Shown one piece after another: positions 31,483 to 40,989 of a stretch of 64,000 nt of DNA (the stretch's first letter is position 1; each line of letters opens with the position of its first letter). Origin of the DNA: Azolla caroliniana (taxonomy: Eukaryota; Polypodiophyta); the NCBI GenBank assembly GCA_043228905.1, contig JBHGNT010000010.1, forward strand, positions 10,664,001 to 10,728,000, read 5' to 3'. The notes beneath the pieces were generated by a model that saw only the letters and a list, made by a program, of their open reading frames with translations, had not been told where the DNA came from and ran no database searches. A program made the translations under genes and the position numbers.

Positions 31483-34400
31483 ATGGAAGGCGGCGGCAGC
31501 GGGCAGCCGGGGATGATGGTGCTGAATGCACAGAATTACGCCGACTGGAAGATCAAGATGGAGGATCTTCTGATTGTTCAGGACCTGTACGAACCGATTG
31601 ACAGGTCGGAAATACCGAAGGGGGTACTTGAGTCGGAGTGGAAGCTCCTGAACCGGAAAGCCGTAGCGACGATCCGACAATATGTCGATGTAAGCGTCCT
31701 ACAACATGTGGCGAACGACACCAACGCATATGAGATGTGGAAGAAGCTGTCGGGCCTCTACGAGAGGAAGAATGCGTTGAACCGGACCTCCCTGATGAGG
31801 AAGATAGTGAACCTCAAGTACCGGGACGGCGAGAGTATGGTTGAACACGTAAGCACGTTCATGGGATTCGTGAACCAGCTTGCGGCGATTAAGTTCCCGT
31901 TGGAGGATGCAATGCAAGCCATCATCCTGATGTGTACATTGCCAGAAAGCTGGGAGAACTTGGTGGTGACTCTCAGCACCTCCTGCACCGAAGATAACTT
32001 GTCCTTACAAACGGTAAAGACAAGTATTTTGAATGAAGAAGCGCGTCGGAGAGATAAGGAACCGGCCTCCGACCCGAAGATGTTGTTTACCGAATCGGAT
32101 CGGGAAAGACAATGGAACCGGAGTCCGCAAAGACGGGAGAAGTCGGGGACCCGGTCGCAGTCAAGAGGAAGGCCCACATGCTTCCACTGTGGGAAGCCGG
32201 GGCACTTCCGAAAGAATTGTCGGCATTACCGAAAAGACAATGGAACCGACAACACCGATTCGAAGAAGTCACCGGAGAGAAACGGTGCATACCGGGGAGC
32301 CACGGACCGGAATGGTTCGGATCGGCGAGGACAGGACCGGAAAGGAACGACGGCACTCGCGGCAAGTGAAGAGGAGATCATGCTCATCACCGAAGAAGGT
32401 GAACTAAACATTGCCGGCGATGAGACGACCTGGGTGGTCGATTCCGGAGCATCGTTCCACCTGACCCCGGAGAGAAGATACTTCTCATCCTACACAGCCG
32501 GCGAGCATGGCTGTGTTCGGATGGGAAACGAAGGTACGTGCCGGATTGCCGGCATAGGAGACGTGTGGTTTACAACCCCGACCGGATGCAAAATGCTGCT
32601 GAAGAATGTCCGACACGTTCCGGAGGTCCGACTGAACCTGATTTCGGCCGGGAGGCTAGATGATGAAGGCTACACAGGTAGCATCCGGAACGGTGTCATG
32701 AAGTTCAGCAAGGGGAGCTTGATAGTGGCTCGGGCCCGGAAGGTCAACACACTGTACCTGATGAATGCCCGGTTATGTCCGGAAGAGCTGAATGTGGCAG
32801 CCGACACTGCCGGTGAGCTATGGCACAAAAGACTGTGCCACATGACTGAGAAGGGGATGAAGAGGCTTGCAGAAGACAACCTTATTCCGGTGAAGCATGT
32901 GCACCTGGAGAAGTGCACCGACTGCCTGGCCGGTAAGCAGAACCGAACCTCCTTCCACTCAAGGCCACCGACGAGATGTAGCGCACCATTGGAGTTGGTG
33001 CACACCGACGTGTGTCAGGTAGAAACGAAGTCACATGGCGGAGCCCAGTACTTCGTAACTTTCATAGATGATCACAGCCGAAGACTGTGGACGGCACCGT
33101 TGAAGACAAAGGACCAAGTGTTGTGCGTCTTCAAAGAACTCCACGCGAGAGTGGAAAGGGAATCCGGCAAGAAGCTGAAAGCGATACGAGCGGATAACGG
33201 AGGGGAATACCGGGGGCAGTTCCAGGAGTACTGTCGCTCGAAGGGAATCCGGCTCGAGTTTACTGTGCCGAAGACGCCGGAACTGAACGGGCTGGCCGAG
33301 AGGATGAACCGGACCATAATGGAGAGGGTTCGGAGTATGCTGGCGCATGCGAAATTACCCAAGGGGTTTTGGGCTGAGGCAATGTCGACGGCGACATATG
33401 TGATAAACCAATCACCCTCAGTACCTTTGGACGGAGACACGCCGCAGAGAGTGTGGACCGGTAGGGAAGTATCCTACCGGCATCTGAAGGTGTTCGGGTG
33501 TCTCGCATACGTGCACGTGGCGAAGGACCGGAGAGGAAAGCTAGATCCGAAGACCCGGCCATGCATATTCCTCGGTTACGGCAACGACGAGTTTGGCTAC
33601 CGAGTATGGGACCCGGTCGACAAGAAGATATTCAGGAGTCGAGATATCGTCTTTATGGAGGACAAGACACTCGCCAACTGGGAGTCGGAGAAGAAGATGA
33701 AGAGCTCCAAGTCGACCGGTGAGGATAAACTCTACGAGGAGCAGTCCCGACCGGCAAGGGACCGGTTAGCACTCGAGGACCCGGCCGAAGACGGTGAAGA
33801 AACAGAACCGGCCGAAGAAGATGAAAATGATACCGGAACCGGCCCCGATCCCGAAATGAATTCGGATGAAGAAGAAGAATCGGAAGAACCGGTTACTGAA
33901 GCTCCGAAACGGAGATACCCTCAAAGAGAGAGAAGGGCCCCCCGGAGATTTCCGGAACCAGAGCACGTGTTGCTAACCGACGAGGGGGAGCCAGAGAGCT
34001 TTGAGGAAGCGAAGCATGACACCCAGAGCCGCAGGTGGTTGAGTGCCATGCAGGACGAGATGGATTCCCTGCATGAGAACCACACATATGAACTTGTGGA
34101 GTTGCCGAAAGGAAAGCGGGCACTTCGAAACAAGTGGGTGTTCAAGCTGAAACCGGGAGATGCCGGAAAACCCCCGAGATACAAAGCCAGGATCGTGGTG
34201 AAGGGGTTTCAGCAGAAGAAGGGCGTCGACTTCGACGAGATATTTGCCCCGGTAGTGAAGATGACCTCCATCCGGACGGTGCTGAGCATAGCGGCAAGCA
34301 TGGACCTCGAGGTAGAACAGATGGACGTGAAGACGGCATTCCTTCACGGCGACCTCGATGAAGAGATCTACATGCAGCAACCGGAAGGATTCGAGAAGAA

Positions 34401-35559
34401 AGGGAAGGAGCACCTGGTATGCCGGTTGAAGAAGAGCCTTTACGGACTGAAGCAGGCTCCCCGGCAATGGTACCGGAAGTTTGACTCCTTCATGAGCGAC
34501 GAAGGGTACCTCAAAACGCAGTCCGACCACTGCGTGTTTGTGAAGAAGTTCGAAGGAGGAGACTTTCTAATACTCCTCCTGTACGTGGACGACATGTTGA
34601 TCGTCGGACGGGACCAGGTCAAGATACGGATGCTGAAGAAGGCTCTTCACCGAACCTTCTCAATGAAGGACTTGGGTCCGGCGAGACAAATACTAGGGAT
34701 GCACATTATCCGGGACCGGAGCAAGAAGCAGTTGTGGCTGTCACAAGAGAAGTACGTGACAAAGGTGCTTCAACGGTTCAACATGTCGGAAGCAAGACCG
34801 GTCGAATCGACCCTCCCGACAAACTGCAAGCTGTCCAGCAAGCAAAGTCCCAAGACAAAGGCTGAAAAGGAGGATATGATGAAAGTGCCGTATGCCTCAA
34901 CCGTCGGGAGCTTGATGTACGCCATGGTGTGTACGAGACCGGACATCGGATATGCAGTCGGAGTGGTGAGCCGGTACATGAGCAATCCCGGCAAAGAGCA
35001 TTGGAACGCGGCCAAGTGGATACTCCGATACCTGAAGGGCACGGCAAACGTGTGCCTCCGATTCGGCTCCGGAAAGCCCGAACTCGACGGCTTTACCGAT
35101 TCGGATATGTCGGCTGATGCAGATACCAGCCGGTCCACATCAGGGTATGTGATGACGTATGCAGGGGGAGCTGTTTCATGGCAGTCGAGGCTGCAGAAGA
35201 CGGTTGCGCTGTCAACCACGGAGGCGGAGTACATGGCGGCTGTTGAAGCCGGCAAGGAAATAATATGGATGAAGGACTTCATTAGAGAGCTCGGTATCCG
35301 ACAGGAGGAGTACCGACTCTACTGCGACAGTCAGAGTGCAATCCACCTTGCGAAGAACGCGGCCTATCACTCCCGGACGAAGCACATCCAGCGAAGATAT
35401 CACTGGATCCGGGAAAGGATAGAAGACAAGGAGTTCGTGCTGACAAAGATCCACACGGACGAGAACGGGTCGGATATGCTGACCAAGGTCCTCACACCCG
35501 ACAAGCTGGAAGCATGCCGGAAGAGGATCGGATTGGAGAGACATCCCATGCCGAAGTGA
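31483..35559 (+). CDS. C1 gag-pol polyprotein (1,358 aa), intact
   Basis: Start chosen at the ATG at 31483 (MEGGGSGQPGMMV), 15 bases after the primer site; C2 starts at the same codon. Gag comes first (NYADWKIKMEDLL, about 14-200). CCHC knuckle: Cys233, Cys236, His241, Cys246. Protease active site D-S-G at Asp320. Integrase has a His/Cys domain (LWHKRLCHM; CTDC) and catalytic Asp509, Asp571 and Glu606 (35 apart). RT Tyr-Val-Asp-Asp with Asp1036-1037. RNase H contains TEAEYM at about 1246. The stop at 35557-35559 lies at the polypurine tract. One frame, no stops and all catalytic residues present. Gag and Pol come from one ORF, as is usual for copia. Confidence 0.97.
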   Translation: MEGGGSGQPGMMVLNAQNYADWKIKMEDLLIVQDLYEPIDRSEIPKGVLESEWKLLNRKAVATIRQYVDVSVLQHVANDTNAYEMWKKLSGLYERKNALNRTSLMRKIVNLKYRDGESMVEHVSTFMGFVNQLAAIKFPLEDAMQAIILMCTLPESWENLVVTLSTSCTEDNLSLQTVKTSILNEEARRRDKEPASDPKMLFTESDRERQWNRSPQRREKSGTRSQSRGRPTCFHCGKPGHFRKNCRHYRKDNGTDNTDSKKSPERNGAYRGATDRNGSDRRGQDRKGTTALAASEEEIMLITEEGELNIAGDETTWVVDSGASFHLTPERRYFSSYTAGEHGCVRMGNEGTCRIAGIGDVWFTTPTGCKMLLKNVRHVPEVRLNLISAGRLDDEGYTGSIRNGVMKFSKGSLIVARARKVNTLYLMNARLCPEELNVAADTAGELWHKRLCHMTEKGMKRLAEDNLIPVKHVHLEKCTDCLAGKQNRTSFHSRPPTRCSAPLELVHTDVCQVETKSHGGAQYFVTFIDDHSRRLWTAPLKTKDQVLCVFKELHARVERESGKKLKAIRADNGGEYRGQFQEYCRSKGIRLEFTVPKTPELNGLAERMNRTIMERVRSMLAHAKLPKGFWAEAMSTATYVINQSPSVPLDGDTPQRVWTGREVSYRHLKVFGCLAYVHVAKDRRGKLDPKTRPCIFLGYGNDEFGYRVWDPVDKKIFRSRDIVFMEDKTLANWESEKKMKSSKSTGEDKLYEEQSRPARDRLALEDPAEDGEETEPAEEDENDTGTGPDPEMNSDEEEESEEPVTEAPKRRYPQRERRAPRRFPEPEHVLLTDEGEPESFEEAKHDTQSRRWLSAMQDEMDSLHENHTYELVELPKGKRALRNKWVFKLKPGDAGKPPRYKARIVVKGFQQKKGVDFDEIFAPVVKMTSIRTVLSIAASMDLEVEQMDVKTAFLHGDLDEEIYMQQPEGFEKKGKEHLVCRLKKSLYGLKQAPRQWYRKFDSFMSDEGYLKTQSDHCVFVKKFEGGDFLILLLYVDDMLIVGRDQVKIRMLKKALHRTFSMKDLGPARQILGMHIIRDRSKKQLWLSQEKYVTKVLQRFNMSEARPVESTLPTNCKLSSKQSPKTKAEKEDMMKVPYASTVGSLMYAMVCTRPDIGYAVGVVSRYMSNPGKEHWNAAKWILRYLKGTANVCLRFGSGKPELDGFTDSDMSADADTSRSTSGYVMTYAGGAVSWQSRLQKTVALSTTEAEYMAAVEAGKEIIWMKDFIRELGIRQEEYRLYCDSQSAIHLAKNAAYHSRTKHIQRRYHWIRERIEDKEFVLTKIHTDENGSDMLTKVLTPDKLEACRKRIGLERHPMPK

Positions 35560-35569
35560 AGGGGGAGTT
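35559..35569 (+). other. C1 polypurine tract
   Basis: AAGGGGGAGTT directly before the 3' LTR. Confidence 0.85.
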
Positions 35570-36184
35570 TGTTGGGATTACGGTCCCTTCTCATGGGATG
35601 GTCGGATATCGGAGATGAATGCCGACAAGCCCGGTTTCGGTTTCGGATCCGGATGACGAAGACCCCGGTTTCGGTACCGGATGACGAATGTACCCGGAGA
35701 GCGATCCGGATGCAGGGACATATCCGTGAATATGTTCGCTATGGGCCCCTGAGGCTACAGTTGTAAATAGCCCAAAGTCATATAAGTATAAATATGACTT
35801 AGGGCAAACAGTTTTGTTGTTGCTTCTCATTTTTCTGTTTTTCCACTCAAGAGGAGTGAAGTGTAAGCAGCCGTGAGAGAGAGAGAGAGAGAGATAGAGC
35901 GCGAGAGAGGAAGAGGTAGACGCCTCTGTGTATTTCCGCCGCCTGTGGCGAGGACAGCGAGCTCAAGGTCGTCGCCTTGCAGCTCGCCATTGTATACTTC
36001 TCTGTATAGTGTTGGGTTGGAGTCTTGTACTCCCGTGGTTTTTCCCGTCTGGGTTTTCCACGTTAATCCCTGTGTACTCGCGTTTTTGTTTTTTTCGTGT
36101 GGTTCCTATTTTCTGCTGCATTGATCCGCGATTACTCGGTTGTGGCCGAGAGAAGAAGGTGAATCGAAGCGTTGATTCTCGACA
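35570..36184 (+). repeat. C1 3' LTR (615 bp)
   Basis: Same length as the 5' LTR with one difference seen. It is followed by the target repeat GTGCC at 36185-36189. Confidence 0.96.
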
Positions 36185-36573
36185 GTGCCAACTCGGGCCG
36201 TCGGTTCCGACTCGAGCCCTCGACCGAAGTCCGCGATGACTTCGTACATTTCTTCGGAACATACCGGTATCGTCCGGTCTTCGTTAAGGTCTTCTTCGAC
36301 TACCTTCCCCAGCATTCCCAAGGTGTCGTCGAAGGAGACTGCCTCCACGGCTCCGTTGATTTCTTCGTCAGGGCCGAGAACTCCGCACGCCCGAAGTCTC
36401 CCCTCCGTCTTTGTTTTCTCTCGGCCGGCGATGCCGACCATCGTACATGCTCCGCTGTCGGAGAAGCAAAGTTTCCTACCTATTGTACACGGCTTTATCG
36501 TACAGATGTGGGGTTTTCCCGGAGCATCCGGACTGTCGCGGCCCCACGCCTTGGCAGTCCTCTCTAAAAATCC
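36185..36573 (-). pseudogene. G2 pol, N-terminal part and transframe peptide
   Basis: In the -1 frame relative to gag, reading begins at the slip site (GGA at 36573) and stays open to the C1 insertion: GFLERT..., GRDSP, PCTIGRK, then VSFDDTLGMLGKVVEED and MYEVI. The same order of blocks is found upstream of pol in G4. It is separated from the rest of pol by C1, but the two parts join in frame. Confidence 0.85.
36508..36573 (-). promoter_or_regulatory. Candidate -1 ribosomal frameshift signal of G2 (slippery site and pseudoknot)
   Basis: The end of gag reads GAG GAT TTT TAG: slip site GGATTTT at 36567-36573, stop at 36564-36566. Six bases after the slip site stem 1 GGACTG (36555-36560) pairs perfectly with CAGTCC (36530-36535). 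Its loop contains GTGGGG (36542-36547), which pairs perfectly with CCCCAC (36508-36513). GGAUUUA is a known shift site of this type in a mammalian retrovirus (MMTV pro-pol), from general knowledge. The frame reached by -1 slippage is the pol frame. Confidence 0.78.
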
Positions 36574-38717
36574 TCTCGGTTTTCGGAACCGAGGGAGTCG
36601 CGGTTACGTTCGTGGTTCGGCCTTACCGTCAGAAACTGGACCGAATGGCGCCCGTCTTGGCTTTTGACCCTCGCGTAGGCCGAACCATTGTCCAGCACCT
36701 TGGTCTCCATTCGCGCCGCCGTGATGTACGGCTCTCCCAGTATGACCGGATGCGAAGACGTCTCCTGCACGAAGAAGTGCTGGTCAATCTCGACGTCGCC
36801 GATCTTGACTCGCACATTCGGACAGGCCCCGTGCAGTTCCTCGGTGGCGCGCGTTGCTGCCCTTATTTTCCACCCGTGCTTGGTGTTGATCGGCCATTTG
36901 CCCTTCTTATAGAAGTCCATGGACATCAAATTGATCTCCGACCCGTGGTCCACCAAAGCTATCACCGGTTCCTGGACATCGCCGATCTTCACCGGGGTTT
37001 CCGTGGTCGCTCGGGCCCAGTGTGGTCTCGAATAGTGGCTTTCCGCCCACTCGTCTCCCAGCGCCATGTCGTCTAGGTGCGTCGTCCGCACTTCCACCGG
37101 TCTTTCCGGTTCTGTCTCCGTTGACAGCCTCTTCCGTTTCACCAAGTCCACGATGGAGTCGTGGAACTCCTTCTTGGCGATTCCCAGCACCTCTCGTAAC
37201 GACAGCTCCACCTTGCTGTCGAGGATCCGTTCCTCCAGGACCTTTCGCAAGTCCGTGGTCCTTTCTATCTCCGTCCCCAGACGGTACCCGCCCTTCTGGG
37301 GTTTATCTTGCGTACCGGCCCCGCCGGCTTCGTCCCTTCGTGGCCCGGACCGGGTCTCGTATCGTTGTGAGGGCCCGGTCGTCCCGGGTTTCCCCACCCG
37401 CTTCTCTTCTACCAGAGCCTCGTAGTTCTGGCAAGCGGCTTCCACGAAGCCCGTCTTTTCCTCGACCGGGTCGCTCCACCCGGTCATCTCCCGTACCCGT
37501 TTCTCCGCACGGACCGATTCCTCCCCTTTAAGCCTTGCACCGGCAAGGCCTTCCAGCATCGTCGGCCAGAATCCGGCTTTGCTTTCCCTTCGGGCCTCGC
37601 CGCCCCCGACTCGAATGCCGGCCGACGCCGAGTAGTGGACGGTTTCCGCGTGTCGGGCCGCCGCCTCTTCCATCAACCCTTTCATACCACCTCGCCCGTC
37701 ATTTCGGCTCAGGGCCCTTCGGGTGTCGCTGGCATGCACCCGCCCTTCCCAGAGGTACACCACCTTGTCCCTCAGCGCCTCCGCGAAGTCGCCGCAGTCC
37801 TTCCGAATGTGGCCGACTTCATCGCACCACATGCACCTGTTTCCTGCCGCCGGCCGTCGGTCACGAGCCGGTTCGCCACCCTCCCTTCGGGCTTGCGCGA
37901 TTTGGAGGTCCTTTATCGCCCTCGTCAATTCCTCCAGCGCCGCTCCTCCGGTTGAGCCTCTAACTACGCCGGTCGAAGCCGAACCGGTTTCCAACCACTC
38001 TCGGGTCTCTTCCTTTCGCACCTGTGGCGCTGGTTCGAGCTTCCTTGCTGCGACCGAGCCCGACCCGGTTGCCCCGTTATCCGCCCATTCTCGCCGTTTG
38101 TCGAAACGGCCACAAACTTTCTTGACAGCCGCCCAGTCGGTAGTGAGCCCGTCTTCGGTTTCCAGCAAGAGGCCCACTTGCTCCCGATCCCGCTCGTCGA
38201 CCGACTTGACAAACAGCAAGACCCGGCTCGTGTCCAGGATGGTTCGGTCGAGCGCCGAAAGGCGCGCAAAGTTTTCCTCGAACTCCCGGAGGAGTGCCGA
38301 CGCGTTTCTTCCCTTCCCCGGGGACTCCACCCATTCCATGAACCTTCGCTTCGAAAGCCGGAGCGCGTCGTCCAGCCCGTATTTCTCTAGGAGCCGACCT
38401 TCGAACTCCTCCCAGGTACGGCTCTCCGCCCGTACCTCGAGCACCTCCGCATGGATGCTCGGCATCGCCACTCGGGGAAATCCGGCAAGACGCCTTTCTT
38501 CCGGAATGTCCCGCATCAGCATCTCTACACCGTAGGACGCCAAATACTTCGTGGCATCCTTCCCATCGAACCGGCCGATCGTGCCGACGACCGCCTCAAT
38601 AGCTCTGTCGAGGGCACCGGTGCCCTCGCGCGCGTTTACAATCCGATCCACGGCCGAAGCCATGGCCTCTGCAAGATCCGACCCCCTCATCTTCTGCTCT
38701 TCTGCCGCCTCCTTCAC
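36564..38717 (-). CDS. G2 gag-protease polyprotein (717 aa)
   Basis: ATG at 38717, close to the primer site. A helical capsid-like region (RFDGKDATKYLASYG; WEEFEGRLLEKYG; RRFMEWVES) occupies about 45-215. The zinc knuckle C-M-W-C-D-E-V-G-H-I-R-K-D-C starts at residue 295. The protease motif ALVDHGSEINLMS has its Asp at residue 590, again Asp-His-Gly, and VILGEPYI follows. It ends ENREDF with the stop inside the frameshift signal. No internal damage. It is homologous to the G4 gag along its length but much more GC-rich. Confidence 0.93.
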   Translation of the reverse strand: MKEAAEEQKMRGSDLAEAMASAVDRIVNAREGTGALDRAIEAVVGTIGRFDGKDATKYLASYGVEMLMRDIPEERRLAGFPRVAMPSIHAEVLEVRAESRTWEEFEGRLLEKYGLDDALRLSKRRFMEWVESPGKGRNASALLREFEENFARLSALDRTILDTSRVLLFVKSVDERDREQVGLLLETEDGLTTDWAAVKKVCGRFDKRREWADNGATGSGSVAARKLEPAPQVRKEETREWLETGSASTGVVRGSTGGAALEELTRAIKDLQIAQARREGGEPARDRRPAAGNRCMWCDEVGHIRKDCGDFAEALRDKVVYLWEGRVHASDTRRALSRNDGRGGMKGLMEEAAARHAETVHYSASAGIRVGGGEARRESKAGFWPTMLEGLAGARLKGEESVRAEKRVREMTGWSDPVEEKTGFVEAACQNYEALVEEKRVGKPGTTGPSQRYETRSGPRRDEAGGAGTQDKPQKGGYRLGTEIERTTDLRKVLEERILDSKVELSLREVLGIAKKEFHDSIVDLVKRKRLSTETEPERPVEVRTTHLDDMALGDEWAESHYSRPHWARATTETPVKIGDVQEPVIALVDHGSEINLMSMDFYKKGKWPINTKHGWKIRAATRATEELHGACPNVRVKIGDVEIDQHFFVQETSSHPVILGEPYITAARMETKVLDNGSAYARVKSQDGRHSVQFLTVRPNHERNRDSLGSENREDF

Positions 38718-38730
38718 GTCGGGTTCACCA
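38711..38730 (-). other. G2 primer-binding site
   Basis: Minus-strand TGGTGAACCCGACGTGAAGG, identical to G4, four bases from the LTR. tRNA not assigned. Confidence 0.75.
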
Positions 38731-38734
38731 AAGA

Positions 38735-39526
38735 TGTCGAGATACTACGCAAGTGCGTGTGGAAACGAGGCGGGACCGCGGGGGTCTCGAACCAAAGAGC
38801 AAGCGAGGGAGGAGAAAGAGAGAGAACCGGCTACGCAGGACCGGGGATACACAGGGACACGGCCCTTCAGCACGGAAAACGCGAACAGACACCGACACAG
38901 ACAGATGCGAATGACTAAATATGTATATTAACAGAAATGGCTAACACGACTACAACCCTCGACGGGGCACAGGTTGCTTACAACCGAACAGGCCGGCGAA
39001 CATATGCCGATGCCTGCTCGCTTCGACGCACAAAAGGGGTAGCAAGTCGGAGGTGCTGCCGGAAGCTCTCGGGCGTTCCTCGAAACAGCGCGAGCCTCCT
39101 CGGAACCCTGCACAGAAGCTATGGAGCTCAAGAAGGAAGGAAACAGAGAGAGAAGCGTCCAGAAACGGTCCGACAGCACTTCGTCCTCTCTGCCCGAGAT
39201 CCCCCCCCCCGCAACAGCTCTTTCCTGCTCCTTATATATATCCGTCGAGCAGGCCGTCATGTCAGCTTTATTCCCTGTGCCCCTTTGGACAGGGATCCGC
39301 TCCGTTCTTCACGCATCCGCGTAGTTACGCCGCCGACTCGTACAGTTCGCGCGCGTGACCGAAAGGACTGTTCGCGCGGTCTTTGTCTCCACTCGTGTTA
39401 GGGCCCGTTCCTGCCGGTTATCCTCCTAATTCGCTTCTATGTACAACTTGAAACGTGCGCGCGTGAAGAACCGGTTCCCACGCCTCGGTGCGCCGATTCC
39501 GCTTAGGGACGGTTTTCTTCACGACA
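38735..39526 (-). repeat. G2 5' LTR (792 bp)
   Basis: Pairs with 26871-27662 and keeps both canonical ends (TGTCG...CGACA). It is followed by ACGT, which matches 26867-26870. Confidence 0.95.
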
Positions 39527-39830
39527 ACGTAGATAGATTCCTTGGAGTTAGTGTCAATCGCTCATATGAGTATTGAAGTACGTGTCAATACTTATGTCAG
39601 TCCTTTTAAGGACTTATATAAAAGGTGTTTTGTAGGATTTTTGTGTAGATAGTGTTATTATTTTGAATTGAGTTCATGCTATTCTGCTCTCTCTATCTCT
39701 CCCGTGTAGTGTGTACTCTTAAGCTTCCATTAAACCTTCATTTCTGTTTAACTGTTGTTATCCGACTGAGCCGGTTTATCTAGCTTCCGTTGTCGTGCCT
39801 TTCGGCGCTAGATCGTTGCGTGAGTCGGGT
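39527..39830 (+). repeat. Probable right part of the C3 LTR
   Basis: The target sequence continues after G2: TATA-like TTATATAAAAGG near 39613 and a CT-rich stretch, as in a copia LTR. The end is not found, so the right limit is approximate. Confidence 0.4.
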
Positions 39831-40362
39831 GGGAACCGCTAGGGTTTTGGACTAGGAAGGGGAAGAATTTGAGACAAGTTTATAGTTATGGATAGATTAT
39901 TAGAAAGAGAGATAGAAATCTCGTGAATCCCACGAGTGTATTGTATTCGATTAATCAATATTTAGATAAGAATATGTATTTAGATTGAAAGAAAGAGATT
40001 AAAAAGAACTTGTGAATCCCACAAGTATAGATTATTTCGTGAATCCCACGCATATATTAATTGGAGTCTTTTAGAAATATATCCAATTTCCAAATATTTC
40101 ACACACCTATTACATTGTGCTCCTCATCCTCATATAGTGATGAGAGAGTCTTAACAATCCATGCTTTTTCTATAGATAGACTCTATGCTTTTTCTAAAGT
40201 GATCCTACTTTTTCTAATTTTGATGCGTTTTTATCGATTATGGTGTTCATGCATGCTACATGTGCATGCATAGCTTTTTCTTTTATCATGCGTTTTCTTC
40301 TAACTAAAGTTTATCCTAGTGTGCAGCTACCTTTCTATGTGGGACGTCTACTTTTTTAACAC
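39831..40362. other. AT-rich stretch with a repeated small hairpin motif
   Basis: No gene seen. A 17-base inverted repeat CTCGTGAATCCCACGAG (39920-39936) recurs as CTTGTGAATCCCACAAG (about 40009-40025) and partly at about 40037. Confidence 0.5.
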
Positions 40363-40364
40363 TA

Positions 40365-40440
40365 ATGATATGTTAGTGTAATGGTAAGGCTTTACATTAT
40401 AAACATGGAGGTGCAAGGTTTGAATCTTGCCCTATGCATG
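40365..40440 (+). repeat. tRNA-like (possible SINE) segment
   Basis: GTTAGTGTAATGGTAAGGC resembles an A box, and GCAAGGTTTGAATCTTGC, about 35 bases on, a B box with T-arm pairing GCAAG/CTTGC. No acceptor stem is evident. A decayed tRNA-derived element is likely. Confidence 0.45.
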
Positions 40441-40715
40441 TAGTACATATTTTTATACTTTCTTCTATTTACAAATATGTCTCTTCATCTGGTGAGAGAC
40501 TCTCACCGGCCTTCTTCATCCGGTTCTCACCGGGTCCCCTTACCGGGTCTGGTCCTTACCGGTTCTCTTTATTCGGTTCTTACTGGGTCCTCCTTGCCGG
40601 TTCCTCCTTCATCCGGTGAGACCGGTTCTTCTTTACTGATTCCTCCTTCATCCAGTTCTCACCGGTTCTTCTTTACCAATTCCTCCTTGTCCCATCCGGA
40701 GGGACAAAAAATGCA
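40441..40715. repeat. Relic of a C1/C2-type LTR
   Basis: ACAAATATGTCTCTTCATC and GTCCCATCCGGAGGGAC match the C2 LTR in order (9740-10045). Between them lie degenerate repeats of CACCGGTTCTT / TCCGGTT type in place of the C2 28-bp array. No partner or coding part is seen. Confidence 0.5.
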
Positions 40716-40829
40716 ATTTTCTCATAGTGTGCGAATTACACTCCGACACCGCATATTAACTTTTACACATATGGTCCATCATCATGTGTGAAATATCTTT
40801 ACTCGATGCCACGACCTTCCTCCCTTACA

Positions 40830-40960
40830 ATTCTTTCACGTCAAGTTCACCAAAGAGGTCACGAAATTACCCGCATTCATGTGAAATGCGAGTGGGACCA
40901 CCATGGACTTGAACTTGTTTCGGGCAAAGTTGATTACTCTCCATCATCACTTGTGCCCTA
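40830..40960 (-). repeat. Relic of a G2-type primer site and LTR
   Basis: CTTTCACGTCAAGTTCACCAAAG is a diverged copy of the G2/G4 primer site. The following bases (CGAAATTACCCGCATTC..., GTGGGACCACC) resemble the first 60 bases of the G2 LTR. Confidence 0.45.
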
Positions 40961-40989
40961 GAGCCCCATCTTACATCTTAGTGGTGTGA

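Larger units (their letters stand above)
30839..36184 (+). mobile_element. Copia element C1, intact and young
   Basis: Complete plus-strand Ty1/copia element: two 615-bp LTRs with one noticed mismatch (30989 region, GTGGATATG against GTGAATATG), a perfect 5-bp duplication GTGCC (30834-30838 / 36185-36189), initiator-Met primer site, one uninterrupted 1,358-codon polyprotein and a polypurine tract. All parts needed for transposition appear present. It inserted in pol of G2. Confidence 0.97.
26871..39526 (-). mobile_element. Ty3 element G2, full length, carrying copia C1
   Basis: Minus-strand element with LTRs 26871-27662 and 38735-39526 (792 bp each, one difference noticed near 26913 plus a changed terminal base), a flanking ACGT repeat, primer site, gag-protease, pol and polypurine tract. 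C1 (30839-36184) lies inside pol. With C1 and one GTGCC copy removed, pol is 1,163 codons in one frame with a single nonsense codon. It is nearly identical to G1. Confidence 0.95.
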
